From contig NZ_CADEGP010000017.1 in NCBI RefSeq assembly GCF_902826915.1, forward strand, positions 1 to 44,539: a stretch of DNA of 44,539 bases, written 5' to 3'. How positions within the stretch are numbered: position 1 is the stretch's first letter; each line of letters begins with the position of its first letter. Source of the DNA: an uncultured Nitrosomonas sp. (GTDB lineage: Bacteria; Pseudomonadota; Gammaproteobacteria; Burkholderiales; Nitrosomonadaceae). Position numbers and translations under genes: made by a program. The notes below the pieces were generated by a model that saw only the letters and a program-made list of their open reading frames with translations, searched no databases and was not told the DNA's origin. Below are positions 8,966 through 17,426 of this stretch, piece by piece.

Positions 8966-9202
8966 TTAATTATTGGTAATCATGCCGTAGAGTTTATCTT
9001 TATGTAATAGGCGCTTCTTTTTCAATTCTTCCAGATATTCGTCAGCAGTGTTTTCGACACCTTCTTCGATTCTGAGAATCTCGCGATTGATATCATGGTA
9101 TTCGTCAAATAGTCGGGCGAAGTGATTATCATGGGTTTTTAATTCATGAATGCGATCGTAATATTCAGGGAATTCATGATGTAAATCATGTTTTTCTATC
9201 AT
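8966..9202 (-). CDS. YdcH family protein (DUF465)
   Basis: This 78-residue, highly charged, predicted all-helical protein matches the YdcH/DUF465 family. It starts with MIEKHDLHHEFPEY, has a middle HFARLFDEYHDINREI segment, and closes with a Lys-rich helix KKKRLLHKDKLY. Family members are small cytoplasmic helical-hairpin proteins without an established function. AAGGAG lies 7-12 bases upstream of the ATG at 9202, supporting the start. It stands alone, divergent from the ccm operon. Confidence 0.85.
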   Translation of the reverse strand: MIEKHDLHHEFPEYYDRIHELKTHDNHFARLFDEYHDINREILRIEEGVENTADEYLEELKKKRLLHKDKLYGMITNN

Positions 9203-9554
9203 GGTTGGCTCCTTATTAGCTATATGAACGTAAAATTATAAATTTTAGACTACAAAGATTATGAATATTTAGTGAGTTTTTCTACATGCAGTGCATTAGA
9301 ATCTTTTTTTTGAATTATTTTTTAACACGTGATTTAAAGTTTACTGATATGCAGTTAGATTTTGCAAGCTATCTTTTAATTTCCTAAAAGTTGAGACAGA
9401 ATTTACAGGAAAATTGCATAAATAGTGAGCACCTTAGATATAAACAGATCTGCTAGAACCAAGCATGTTCGAAGTTACATAGATTCTTTTGAGTAAGCGG
9501 ACTCAGCTTCGATGCGCTATAATTTTGCGTTTATGTTTCCGAAAGGTTCAAACA
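9203..9554. other. Divergent intergenic region upstream of ccm operon
   Basis: About 350 bases, strongly AT-rich, between ydcH (minus) and ccmA (plus). A TATAAT hexamer at 9518-9523, about 30 bases before ccmA, could be a -10 element, but no well-spaced -35 was found. No gene, repeat or structured RNA was recognised. Confidence 0.4.
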
Positions 9555-10169
9555 ATGTTGCAGGGGATTAATCTTGCCTGTGTTCGCGGTGATCGAGAAC
9601 TCTTCAAAGATATCAATTTTTCTCTCGAAGCCGGCTGTTTGCTGCAAGTTCGTGGCCCTAATGGCAGTGGAAAGACCAGCTTATTACGTATGTTATGTGG
9701 TTTGTCAAATCCTGCTGCTGGTGAAATTCTCTGGCGTGGTACTTCTATCCGATCGCTAAACGGAGATTATTTTTCCGCAGTCACCTATATTGGTCATTTG
9801 AGTGGCACCAAAGATGATTTAACGGTTATTGAGAATTTGCGTATTTCAAGTGCGTTGGCAGGTTCTGAAATTAGTATTAGTCAGGCCAGTGATGCGCTGA
9901 AGCATATGGGGCTGAGGGGAAGGGAAGCTTTACCCGTTAAGGTTTTATCGCAAGGACAGCGTCGTCGCGTTGCTTTAGCACGATTACTGGTCTGTACTAC
10001 CACATTATGGATCCTCGATGAGCCATTAGTTGCGCTAGATGTCATGGCTGTTAAATTGATTCAAAAGTTACTGGAGCAGCATTTGCAAAGAGGTGGCGTG
10101 ATTGTGATGACAACACATCAGGAAATTGAGGTGACAGCAACATCAATAATGCAGTTGCATTTGGCTTAA
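9555..10169 (+). CDS. ccmA: CcmA, heme exporter ATP-binding subunit
   Basis: ABC ATPase of the CcmAB(CD) complex, which uses ATP to release holo-CcmE during System I cytochrome c maturation. From ATG 9555 the protein has 204 residues: Walker A GPNGSGKT at 34-41, signature LSQGQ at 131-135, Walker B LWILDEP at 151-157 and an H-loop histidine at 188. The frame stays open upstream to 9489, but the family N-terminus (MLQGINLACVRG) begins at 9555 and GAAAGG lies 8-14 bases before it. It is first in the ccm operon; ccmB begins 2 bases after its stop. Confidence 0.95.
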   Translation: MLQGINLACVRGDRELFKDINFSLEAGCLLQVRGPNGSGKTSLLRMLCGLSNPAAGEILWRGTSIRSLNGDYFSAVTYIGHLSGTKDDLTVIENLRISSALAGSEISISQASDALKHMGLRGREALPVKVLSQGQRRRVALARLLVCTTTLWILDEPLVALDVMAVKLIQKLLEQHLQRGGVIVMTTHQEIEVTATSIMQLHLA

Positions 10170-10170
10170 T

Positions 10171-10830
10171 ATGTTTATGTGGATAATTAAGCGCGATTTA
10201 TTGTTGGCAATGAGGCGTCAATCAGATGTGTTGACTACGTTATTTTTTTTCATCATTGTAGTGAGCCTGTTTCCTCTAAGTGTTGGGCCCGAAATGAATA
10301 TGTTGCGCACGATGGCGCCCGGTGTAGTTTGGGTCGCAGCTTTATTGGCTTCGATGTTATCGCTGGGAAGAATGTTTTCAAATGATTATGTTGATGGCAC
10401 ATTGGAACAGATGTTGTTATCACCTCAATCATTATCGCTGTTAGTGCTTGGTAAGGCGTTTGCACATTGGTTGGTAACTGGAGTGCCACTGGTTTTAATG
10501 GCACCAGTATTGGGTATTCAGTATGATTTACCAACCGATGCATTACTTGTTTTAACAGCGGCTTTATTATTAGGGACGCCGGTTTTAAGCTTGATTGGAG
10601 CAATCGGTGCGGCATTGACCTTAGGATTACGAGGAGGAGGGGTGCTCGTTTCGCTATTAGTGTTGCCGCTTTATATTCCTGTACTGATTTTTGGTGCTGG
10701 CGCGGTTGAGGCCAATATGGCAGGGGTCGCGTTTGATGCGCATTTATCATTGATTGGCGCATTTCTATTAGTATCGATTGTATTTGCGCCTTGGGCTGCT
10801 GCTTCGTCCTTGCGAGTTTCTTTAGAATAG
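10171..10830 (+). CDS. ccmB: CcmB, heme exporter membrane subunit
   Basis: A 219-residue integral membrane protein with about six hydrophobic helices, starting with the typical CcmB N-terminus (IIKRDLLLAMRR). It partners with CcmA in the inner-membrane ABC complex needed for cytochrome c maturation. The length matches the family. The start lies one base after the ccmA stop, so translation is probably coupled. A 163-base AT-rich gap separates it from ccmC, unusually wide for this otherwise tight operon; no terminator is visible in the gap. Confidence 0.93.
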   Translation: MFMWIIKRDLLLAMRRQSDVLTTLFFFIIVVSLFPLSVGPEMNMLRTMAPGVVWVAALLASMLSLGRMFSNDYVDGTLEQMLLSPQSLSLLVLGKAFAHWLVTGVPLVLMAPVLGIQYDLPTDALLVLTAALLLGTPVLSLIGAIGAALTLGLRGGGVLVSLLVLPLYIPVLIFGAGAVEANMAGVAFDAHLSLIGAFLLVSIVFAPWAAASSLRVSLE

Positions 10831-10993
10831 CTGAGATATTGTTTTTGAGCTTGTTTCAATATCGCGAGATCAAATGAGGGTAATTTATTACACCTTTTAT
10901 ATAATTTCTGATTTTTTGGTATAAAATTACTGGCTGTACAAATTGGGGATAGTTTAGGGATGAAAATTAACATGAAAAATTTTAATATTAAAT

Positions 10994-11737
10994 ATGGCGA
11001 TTAATTGGTTCAAGTACTCTTCTCCTGCTAGCTTTTACTTATTGGCCGGAAAAATGGTTCCGGTATTTGTTTTTATTTCGGTAATATTGTTGGTAGTAGG
11101 GCTTTATGTCGGTTTTTTTGTTGCGCCAACCGATTTTCAGCAAGGTGAAGCTTATCGAATTATTTTCATACACGTACCTGCGGCATGGATGTCAATGTTT
11201 TTATATGTCGTGATGGCATTTTGGGCGGGTATAGGATTGGCTTTTAATACAAGATTGTCCTCTATGTTTGCAACTGCAATTGCGCCAACAGGAGCCATGT
11301 TTACTTTTATTGCGCTATGGACTGGTGCGGTATGGGGCAAGCCTATGTGGGGAACGTGGTGGGTATGGGATGCGCGATTGACTTCTGAGTTAATCTTGTT
11401 TTTTCTTTATATTGGCTTTATGTCCTTACAAGCAGCAATTGACGATCCACGACGTGCTGATAAAGCGGGCGCAATCATTGCTTTGGTCGGTGTTATCAAT
11501 ATACCGATTATTTATTTTTCAGTGCAGTGGTGGAATACCTTGCATCAAGGTGCATCGGTAAGCCTTAATCAAGCACCTGCGATGGCGACGACCATGTTGA
11601 CCGGTATGCTAATTATGGTGTTAGCTAGCTGGATGTACTCCATCGCAGTAATATTAAAGCGTACACGCGTCATCATCCTTGAGCGAGAAAGCCATACCGC
11701 CTGGGTAGCGGAACTGCATAAGAAAGGAGCCATATAG
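10994..11737 (+). CDS. ccmC: CcmC, heme handling protein for CcmE
   Basis: A 247-residue six-helix membrane protein of the heme-handling family, which loads heme onto CcmE. The periplasmic tryptophan-rich motif WGTWWVWDARLT lies at about 119-130. The two conserved axial histidines are His60 (in FIHVPAAW) and His184 (in NTLHQG), the same numbers as in E. coli CcmC. No strong ribosome binding site precedes the ATG at 10994. The stop TAG overlaps the GTG start of ccmD. Confidence 0.96.
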   Translation: MAINWFKYSSPASFYLLAGKMVPVFVFISVILLVVGLYVGFFVAPTDFQQGEAYRIIFIHVPAAWMSMFLYVVMAFWAGIGLAFNTRLSSMFATAIAPTGAMFTFIALWTGAVWGKPMWGTWWVWDARLTSELILFFLYIGFMSLQAAIDDPRRADKAGAIIALVGVINIPIIYFSVQWWNTLHQGASVSLNQAPAMATTMLTGMLIMVLASWMYSIAVILKRTRVIILERESHTAWVAELHKKGAI

Positions 11738-11934
11738 TGATTTGGTCAAGTTGGTCAGAGTTTTTCTCAATGGGAGGATATGGACTCTATGTTTGGGGAT
11801 CATATGTTGTGACTTTCATATGTATAGCAGGTGAAATCCTGTTAATTTCGAATCGTCGACGAACTTTAGAAAAACAATATAGTCACATCGAAGACTTAGA
11901 TAATAATGAGACAAAAAATGAAACCACGTCATAA
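11737..11934 (+). CDS. ccmD: CcmD, small heme exporter accessory protein
   Basis: A 65-residue single-helix membrane protein with the CcmD signature: a [12 protein letters not shown] segment leading into the helix, then a cytoplasmic basic stretch with NRRR. CcmD stabilises the CcmABC complex and helps release holo-CcmE. The start codon is GTG at 11737, sharing a base with the ccmC stop (TAGTG), preceded by AAAGGAG around 11723-11729. Its 3' end overlaps ccmE. Confidence 0.92.
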   Translation: MIWSSWSEFFSMGGYGLYVWGSYVVTFICIAGEILLISNRRRTLEKQYSHIEDLDNNETKNETTS

Positions 11935-12367
11935 GAAGCTTATAGTCATAGCCTCTGGAGTTACTGCATTAGGAGTTGCAGCAATTTTGGTATTGAATGC
12001 TTTTCAAAGTAATTTAGTGTTTTTCTTCAGTCCATCTCAAGTTATTGCGAATGAGGCGCCAATTGGTAAAAGTTTTCGCATTGGTGGATTGGTCGCAGAA
12101 GGCAGTGTTAAACGTGATGATGGGTCGACTACAGTGCATTTTGCTGTGACAGATACAGCAGAAACAATACCTGTTGTATACACTGGTATTTTGCCTGACT
12201 TATTTCGAGAAGGTAAGGGCGTTGTCGCACAAGGAAAAATATCCGATGCAGGTATTTTTTTGGCTGATGAAGTCCTTGCCAAGCACGATGAAAACTATAT
12301 GCCACCTGAAGCTGCCGAAGCCCTAGAGAGGGCTGCTAAAGCACAAAAAGCATCTCTGGTGCAATAA
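11906..12367 (+). CDS. ccmE: CcmE, periplasmic heme chaperone
   Basis: A 153-residue membrane-anchored OB-fold protein that covalently binds heme and delivers it to CcmF/H. One N-terminal helix (about 12-31) precedes the periplasmic beta-domain. The heme-binding motif [12 protein letters not shown] contains His127 and Tyr131, equivalent to E. coli His130 and Tyr134. It overlaps the end of ccmD by 29 bases. An internal ATG at 11918 gives the common family start MKPRHKK and is a plausible alternative. Confidence 0.95.
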   Translation: MRQKMKPRHKKLIVIASGVTALGVAAILVLNAFQSNLVFFFSPSQVIANEAPIGKSFRIGGLVAEGSVKRDDGSTTVHFAVTDTAETIPVVYTGILPDLFREGKGVVAQGKISDAGIFLADEVLAKHDENYMPPEAAEALERAAKAQKASLVQ

Positions 12368-12371
12368 AGTT

Positions 12372-12400
12372 TTCCCAGAAAAGTTAATCTTCTCTGGGAA
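12372..12400 (+). terminator. Intra-operon hairpin after ccmE
   Basis: Twelve-base arms (12372-12383 and 12389-12400) pair with a single A-C mismatch around a 5-base loop, a few bases after the ccmE stop. A weak T-rich run follows (about 12406-12411). It could attenuate transcription into ccmF or protect the ccmABCDE message 3' end. Confidence 0.5.
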
Positions 12401-12421
12401 GTTCAATTTTTAATCCTGAAT

Positions 12422-12449
12422 AATTTTTAATTTTTAATTTTTAATTTTT
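12422..12449 (+). repeat. Heptanucleotide tandem repeat (AATTTTT)4
   Basis: Four perfect AATTTTT units end 14 bases before the ccmF ATG, in a gap with no recognisable ribosome binding site. Further related AATTTTT/AATAATTTTT sequence lies just upstream. Simple repeats of this size can vary by slippage and would change the spacing or structure of the ccmF leader. Confidence 0.85.
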
Positions 12450-12463
12450 AAATAAATAAAATC

Positions 12464-14518
12464 ATGATTCCAGAAATTGGTAATTTTTCTTTAATACTTG
12501 CTCTCCTCTTAGCCACTTTACAAGGAACGTTGCCTATTATTGGTGCGGCGCGTGGCATTCCTTCTTGGATAGCATTGGCAAAACCAGTCGTTCAGGGGCA
12601 ATTTGTATTTGTACTGATTGCATTCTTTTGTTTGGCATATTCCTTTATCAGTAGTGATTTTTCTGTTCTGAACGTAGCTAATAATTCGAATACCGAATTG
12701 CCATTTCATTTTCGATTGGCAGCAACGTGGGGGTCTCACGAAGGTTCTTTATTGTTATGGGTTTTGATGCTCGCCAGTTGGTCTGTTGCGGTCAGTGTTT
12801 TTAGCAAACAGTTACCAGATGATGTTGTCGCAAGAGTCATTGGGGTTTTAGGTCTTGTTAGTATTGGTTTCTTGGTATTCATGTTATTTACCTCAAATCC
12901 TTTTGATCGTCTATTACCCGCTGCGACGGAAGGAAGCGATTTAAATCCTCTGTTGCAAGATTTTGGTATGGTAGTGCACCCACCTATGCTCTATATGGGG
13001 TATGTGGGGTTTTCTGTTGCTTTTGCTTTTGCTATCGCTGCATTATTGAGTGGAAAGCTGGATGCAACTTGGGCGCGCTGGTCACGACCGTGGACGATTA
13101 TTGCTTGGGTATTTCTAACGATTGGGATTATGCTCGGTAGCTGGTGGGCATACTATGAATTAGGTTGGGGTGGTTGGTGGTTTTGGGATCCAGTAGAGAA
13201 CGCATCGTTTCTACCGTGGTTAGTCGGTACGGCTTTAGTTCATTCACTGGCGGTTACTGAAAAGCGGGGTAGTTTCAAAAGTTGGACAGTTTTATTGGCA
13301 ATTAGTACATTTGCGCTGAGTTTGCTGGGAACATTTTTGGTGCGATCAGGAGTTCTAACTTCGGTTCATGCATTTGCAACCGACCCTGCGCGTGGTGTAT
13401 TTATTCTCGCTTTTCTTGTGATTGTGATTAGTTGTGCTTTGTTATTGTTTGCATGGCGTGCGCCAAAGGTAGGCTTAGGAGGTAAATTTGATATACTCTC
13501 ACGCGAATCAATGTTGTTGGCCAATAATATATTGTTGCTGGTTGCAGCGGCAAGCGTGTTGCTGGGAACACTTTACCCATTGATTATCGATGCTCTTGGT
13601 TTTGGTAAGCTATCGGTAGGCCCTCCATTCTTTGAAGCGGTTTTTGTGCCTATCATGACGCCAGCGATTTTCTTGATTGGTGTTGGGCCTATTTCACGTT
13701 GGAAGCAAATGAGTTTGCCTGCGTTAGCTATTCGGTTACGCTGGGCATTTGGGATTAGTGTGGTTTCTGCTCTGATTACGCCATTCTTTATGGGCGAATG
13801 GAAACCAATGGTGAGTTTTGGCTTATTGTTAGCATTCTGGATTATTGTTTGCGCATTTGTTAATGTAAAACATCGTCTGAATAACTCTGGTGAGGGCAGT
13901 TTATTGACTAAGCTATCTAAGCAATCAAGAAGTTATTACGGAATGCATTGCGCACATATTGGAGTGGCGATATTTATTATTGGCGTAACGTTAGTAAACA
14001 GCTATGAAACTGAAAAAGATGTGCGTATGGAAATTGGTAGTAAAGTGACCGTTGGTGGTTATGTTTTTCAGTTTAATGGCACCAGTGATGTTGTCGGTCC
14101 AAACTATAAGGCAGTCAGAGGTGAAATCTCTGTTCTCAAAGATGACCAATTTGTTCGCAAATTATATCCAGAAAAGCGTACCTATAATGCCTCTGGTATG
14201 GCAATGACTGAGGCGGCGATCGATACAGGTTTTTTTCGTGATCTTTATATTGCTTTAGGTGAGCCTTTATCAAATGGCGCCTGGGTGGTTCGTGCTTATC
14301 ATAAGCCGTTTGTCGATTGGATATGGTTTGGGTGTATATTGATGGCAATGGGTGGTATTACTTCAATCACCGATCGCCGTTATCGTTTGAAGATTACTAA
14401 AAAGGAATCTACAGCTGCGAGCGTTGTTGAGTCAGAAAAGCAAGCGGAAGGTACTCCTGCAGCAGTTGCATCTGCAACAACTAAAGTTGAGTTGGCTACG
14501 GAGACAACTAAAGTATGA
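12464..14518 (+). CDS. ccmF: CcmF, cytochrome c heme lyase core subunit
   Basis: A 684-residue polytopic membrane protein that, with CcmH/CcmI, attaches heme to apocytochrome c. The heme-handling motif GGWWFWDPVENAS lies at 236-248. Conserved histidines include His181 in VHPPMLY and His260 in ALVHSLAV. A large periplasmic domain near the C-terminus precedes the last helix. A Thr/Ala/Glu-rich tail of about 40 residues extends the end. The ATG at 12464 begins the family N-terminus (IPEIGNFSL) but has no Shine-Dalgarno sequence; the (AATTTTT)4 tract sits directly upstream. The stop overlaps the ccmG start (ATGATG). Confidence 0.96.
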   Translation: MIPEIGNFSLILALLLATLQGTLPIIGAARGIPSWIALAKPVVQGQFVFVLIAFFCLAYSFISSDFSVLNVANNSNTELPFHFRLAATWGSHEGSLLLWVLMLASWSVAVSVFSKQLPDDVVARVIGVLGLVSIGFLVFMLFTSNPFDRLLPAATEGSDLNPLLQDFGMVVHPPMLYMGYVGFSVAFAFAIAALLSGKLDATWARWSRPWTIIAWVFLTIGIMLGSWWAYYELGWGGWWFWDPVENASFLPWLVGTALVHSLAVTEKRGSFKSWTVLLAISTFALSLLGTFLVRSGVLTSVHAFATDPARGVFILAFLVIVISCALLLFAWRAPKVGLGGKFDILSRESMLLANNILLLVAAASVLLGTLYPLIIDALGFGKLSVGPPFFEAVFVPIMTPAIFLIGVGPISRWKQMSLPALAIRLRWAFGISVVSALITPFFMGEWKPMVSFGLLLAFWIIVCAFVNVKHRLNNSGEGSLLTKLSKQSRSYYGMHCAHIGVAIFIIGVTLVNSYETEKDVRMEIGSKVTVGGYVFQFNGTSDVVGPNYKAVRGEISVLKDDQFVRKLYPEKRTYNASGMAMTEAAIDTGFFRDLYIALGEPLSNGAWVVRAYHKPFVDWIWFGCILMAMGGITSITDRRYRLKITKKESTAASVVESEKQAEGTPAAVASATTKVELATETTKV

Positions 14519-15045
14519 TGCGGTATTTGATGCCCTTAGCTATTTTCATAGTGTTAGCAGTTTTTTTGCTAGTTGGTTTGACATTAAATCCTCGGCAAGT
14601 GCCTTCGCCGCTGATAGATAAACCGGCACCAAAATTTCAGCTTAACCAACTGCATGAGTCCGATAAAATAATGTCTTCAGAGGATAATCTCGGCAAGGTC
14701 TGGATGCTTAATGTGTGGGCGTCTTGGTGTGTTGCGTGTCGAGACGAACATCCTTTGTTGGTGCAATTGGCTAATTCGGGAATTATTCCAATTTACGGTC
14801 TTAATTATAAAGATGAACGTAATACAGCATTGCAATGGTTAAAACGCTACGGCGACCCTTATGCTATAAGTATTGTAGATACTGATGGAAAGGTTGGAAT
14901 TAATTATGGCGTTTATGGCGTTCCGGAAACTTATGTAATCGATAAGCAAGGAATTATCAGGCACAAGCAAATTGGGCCGGTGACAGTAGATTCACTAGAA
15001 AAAACAATTCTTCCTCTAATTAAAGAATTACAAAATCAGGCATAA
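14515..15045 (+). CDS. ccmG: CcmG/DsbE, thiol-disulfide reductant for cytochrome c
   Basis: A 176-residue membrane-anchored thioredoxin-like protein with an N-terminal helix (about 5-24) and active site WCVAC at 71-75 (Cys72, Cys75). The downstream cis-proline loop GVPETYVID is typical of CcmG/DsbE. It keeps apocytochrome CXXCH cysteines reduced before heme attachment. Four bases overlap ccmF. Two ATGs in a row (14515 and 14518) are possible starts. Confidence 0.95.
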   Translation: MMRYLMPLAIFIVLAVFLLVGLTLNPRQVPSPLIDKPAPKFQLNQLHESDKIMSSEDNLGKVWMLNVWASWCVACRDEHPLLVQLANSGIIPIYGLNYKDERNTALQWLKRYGDPYAISIVDTDGKVGINYGVYGVPETYVIDKQGIIRHKQIGPVTVDSLEKTILPLIKELQNQA

Positions 15046-15079
15046 GAGCTTGTAAGTTAAATGTAAGGGTCCATTCTTC

Positions 15080-15580
15080 ATGATGCGTCAATTCAGTGAT
15101 GTAGTAAAAGTTACTATTTTTATTTTTGTACTGTTCTCAGTTTTTCCACTTAGCACATGGGCAAAAGAAGCTATACCTGTCGCTGAAGATCCAGATATTG
15201 AAAAAAGAATGCTGGCGTTGACCGTAGACTTACGCTGCTTGGTTTGTCAGAACGAGTCCATTGCAGACTCCAGAGCGGAATTTTCTAATGATATTCGTCG
15301 TGAAATTCGTGAGCAAATAAAGGACAACAAAACGGATAAAGAAATTGTGCAGTTTCTAGTTGATCGATATGGGGATTTCGTTCTTTATAATCCTCCCATG
15401 AAGCCGACGACAATCCTGTTATGGTTTGGTCCGGCTATTTTGTTTGCGATCGGATTAGGTTCGTTGATTGTTTATTTGAAGCGTCGACGTTTACAAATAG
15501 AAGATGTATCGCTTTCGCAAGAGCAGCTTAAAGAAGCGGAAGCGTTACTGAATGAGGATAAAAAAGGTAAGAACGTATGA
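15080..15580 (+). CDS. ccmH: CcmH, apocytochrome c thiol reductase
   Basis: A 166-residue protein with a signal peptide (about 1-28), a short three-helix redox domain carrying LRCLVCQNES (Cys53, Cys56), and a C-terminal membrane helix (about 112-132). CcmH interacts with apocytochrome c and CcmG. This is the short form that lacks a fused TPR domain; the TPR part is encoded separately by the next gene. It overlaps ccmI by 4 bases. TAAGGG about 10 bases before the ATG is a reasonable binding site. Confidence 0.95.
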   Translation: MMRQFSDVVKVTIFIFVLFSVFPLSTWAKEAIPVAEDPDIEKRMLALTVDLRCLVCQNESIADSRAEFSNDIRREIREQIKDNKTDKEIVQFLVDRYGDFVLYNPPMKPTTILLWFGPAILFAIGLGSLIVYLKRRRLQIEDVSLSQEQLKEAEALLNEDKKGKNV

Positions 15581-16902
15581 CGGCTTTTTGGATTATTTCT
15601 GGAATTTTCATTGTAACAGCGCTATTATTTATTATTCCAACGCTATTACGGAATAAAGACACGCAGCTTAAAAACTTAGAGCATGATGCGGTTAACATTA
15701 CGGTTTATCGTGATCAGCTCGTTGAGCTCGATAAAGACTTGGAAAACGATATCTTAAGTCAAGAACAATATGACAAGAGCAAGCAGGAACTGCAGCAACG
15801 TATGTTGCAGGATGTAACTGAACATGAAGAAGTAGTTATTCAGAAAAATAAAAAAATTTATAATATTGCGCTTTCGACGGTGATTGCGTTGATGCTACCA
15901 TTAGGCGCAGTTTTTTTGTATTTAAACATCGGTGATACGCGCGGATTATTGCCGCAGGAACAGCTTGCCAGTGCAACACAAATGAATCGTGGCAGCGGTG
16001 GCGAAGATCTTGCAGGTCATGATTTCTCGGCTGCGCTGGAAACCCTAATTGCTCGGCTGAGTAATAATCCAGAGGATATCGAAGGTTGGGTGATGTTGGG
16101 CCGTACCTACACAGCAATGGAACGCTATACGGAAGCGAGTAATACGTACGCAAAACTGGCGGAATTGGTGCCTAGTAATCCACAAATTTTGAGTGACTAT
16201 GCACGTGTGTTGGGACTTAAAAATCAAGGAACTCTGGCTGGAAAACCGACCGAATTGCTTTATGAGGCACTTAGGATTGATCCAGAATTCCCGCCAGCTT
16301 TAGCACTGGCAGGTCATGCGGAATTTGAGCAAGAAAAATACAATGAAGCCTCGGTACATTGGGAAAAATTGCTGGAGACTATACCTCCTGATTCTCCGCT
16401 GGCAAAATCTGTCAAGGATAGCATTGCTGAAGCCAAACTATTGTCTTCAGGCGGGAAAGAAGGTGCTTCGGAACAGTCAATTGCGGTGAATGAATCAGTG
16501 ACGCAAACAGATATTCAGCCAGTTAATAATACCGTGGTTGGTACAACAGAAACAATTGCGCTTTCAGTTTCTGGACAGGTAAACATTAAACCTGAATTGG
16601 CTACGAAAGCGGCACCTAACGATACTCTATTTATTTATGCGCGAGCGAGTACCGGACCTAAGATGCCTTTGGCGATCCTGCGCTTGAAAGCAAGTGATCT
16701 TCCAGCAGTCTTTACATTGACAGACGATATGGCAATGATGCCTACAATGAAAATGTCCAGTTTTCCAGAAATTATTATTGAAGCAAGAATTTCTAAATCT
16801 GGACAAGCTGTTCCTTCGAGTGGCGATCTACAAGGGTTTAGCAAACCAATTAAGCTTGGCAGCAATGATGTTGAAATAGTAATTGATAAACAAGTACCAT
16901 AA
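15577..16902 (+). CDS. ccmI: CcmI/CycH, TPR apocytochrome c chaperone
   Basis: A 441-residue protein with an N-terminal membrane helix (about 3-22), a cytoplasmic loop rich in Lys/Glu/Gln, a second helix (about 96-117) and a periplasmic TPR domain (about 145-280, with NPEDIEGWVMLGRTYTAM as a clear TPR repeat). A C-terminal beta-rich domain (about 325-441) resembles the CcmI C-terminal domain. CcmI holds apocytochrome c for the CcmFH heme lyase. It starts inside the end of ccmH (ATGA overlap). The next gene, bcp, begins 2 bases after its stop. Confidence 0.93.
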   Translation: MTAFWIISGIFIVTALLFIIPTLLRNKDTQLKNLEHDAVNITVYRDQLVELDKDLENDILSQEQYDKSKQELQQRMLQDVTEHEEVVIQKNKKIYNIALSTVIALMLPLGAVFLYLNIGDTRGLLPQEQLASATQMNRGSGGEDLAGHDFSAALETLIARLSNNPEDIEGWVMLGRTYTAMERYTEASNTYAKLAELVPSNPQILSDYARVLGLKNQGTLAGKPTELLYEALRIDPEFPPALALAGHAEFEQEKYNEASVHWEKLLETIPPDSPLAKSVKDSIAEAKLLSSGGKEGASEQSIAVNESVTQTDIQPVNNTVVGTTETIALSVSGQVNIKPELATKAAPNDTLFIYARASTGPKMPLAILRLKASDLPAVFTLTDDMAMMPTMKMSSFPEIIIEARISKSGQAVPSSGDLQGFSKPIKLGSNDVEIVIDKQVP

Positions 16903-16904
16903 AA

Positions 16905-17375
16905 ATGCCGGAAATTAATCTTGCAGTAGAGGATTTCATATTACCTTCGACTGGCGATAAAGAATTTTCGCTGGCCAATTGTACTGGTAAAAATGTAATT
17001 ATCTATTTTTATCCAAAAGATGATACGCCGGGATGTACAATTGAGGGTCAAAATTTTCGCGATAATTGGCATCTGTTTACAGAGATGAATTGCATTATCG
17101 TTGGTGTATCTCGCGATAGTATCAAGTCGCATGAAGGCTTTAAAGCTAAAATGCAGTTTCCATTTGAATTACTAAGTGATGCAGACGAGAAAGTGTGTGA
17201 TTTGTTTGGTGTAATGAAAATGAAGAATATGTATGGCAAACAAGTTCGCGGCATTGAGCGAAGTACTTTTGTAATTGATACACAGGGTATTTTGAGAAAA
17301 GAATGGCGCGGAGTTAAAGTACCTGGGCATATACAAGAAGTTTTGGATTTTGTTAATACATTTAGTCAGCAATAA
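16905..17375 (+). CDS. bcp: BCP-type peroxiredoxin
   Basis: A 156-residue thiol peroxidase of the BCP/PrxQ family that reduces hydrogen peroxide and organic peroxides in the cytoplasm. Peroxidatic Cys44 lies in YPKDDTPGCT (36-45). The usual BCP resolving cysteine five residues later is absent (Gln at 49). Another Cys, at 98 in DEKVCDLFG, is conserved in E. coli BCP but is not its resolving residue. The enzyme is therefore probably a 1-Cys type that needs an external thiol. It lies 2 bases after ccmI, so it is probably co-transcribed with the ccm operon, fitting protection during heme and thiol chemistry. Confidence 0.93.
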   Translation: MPEINLAVEDFILPSTGDKEFSLANCTGKNVIIYFYPKDDTPGCTIEGQNFRDNWHLFTEMNCIIVGVSRDSIKSHEGFKAKMQFPFELLSDADEKVCDLFGVMKMKNMYGKQVRGIERSTFVIDTQGILRKEWRGVKVPGHIQEVLDFVNTFSQQ

Positions 17376-17426
17376 CTCATTCACTAGAGACTTCCTATAG
17401 AGTTAGTGGTGCGAGATAGCACGTTT

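Noticed and set aside
17376..17426. Possible bidirectional terminator between bcp and cobO
   Set aside because: Only a 4-bp stem (GTGC/GCAC) before GTTTTT; too weak to call.
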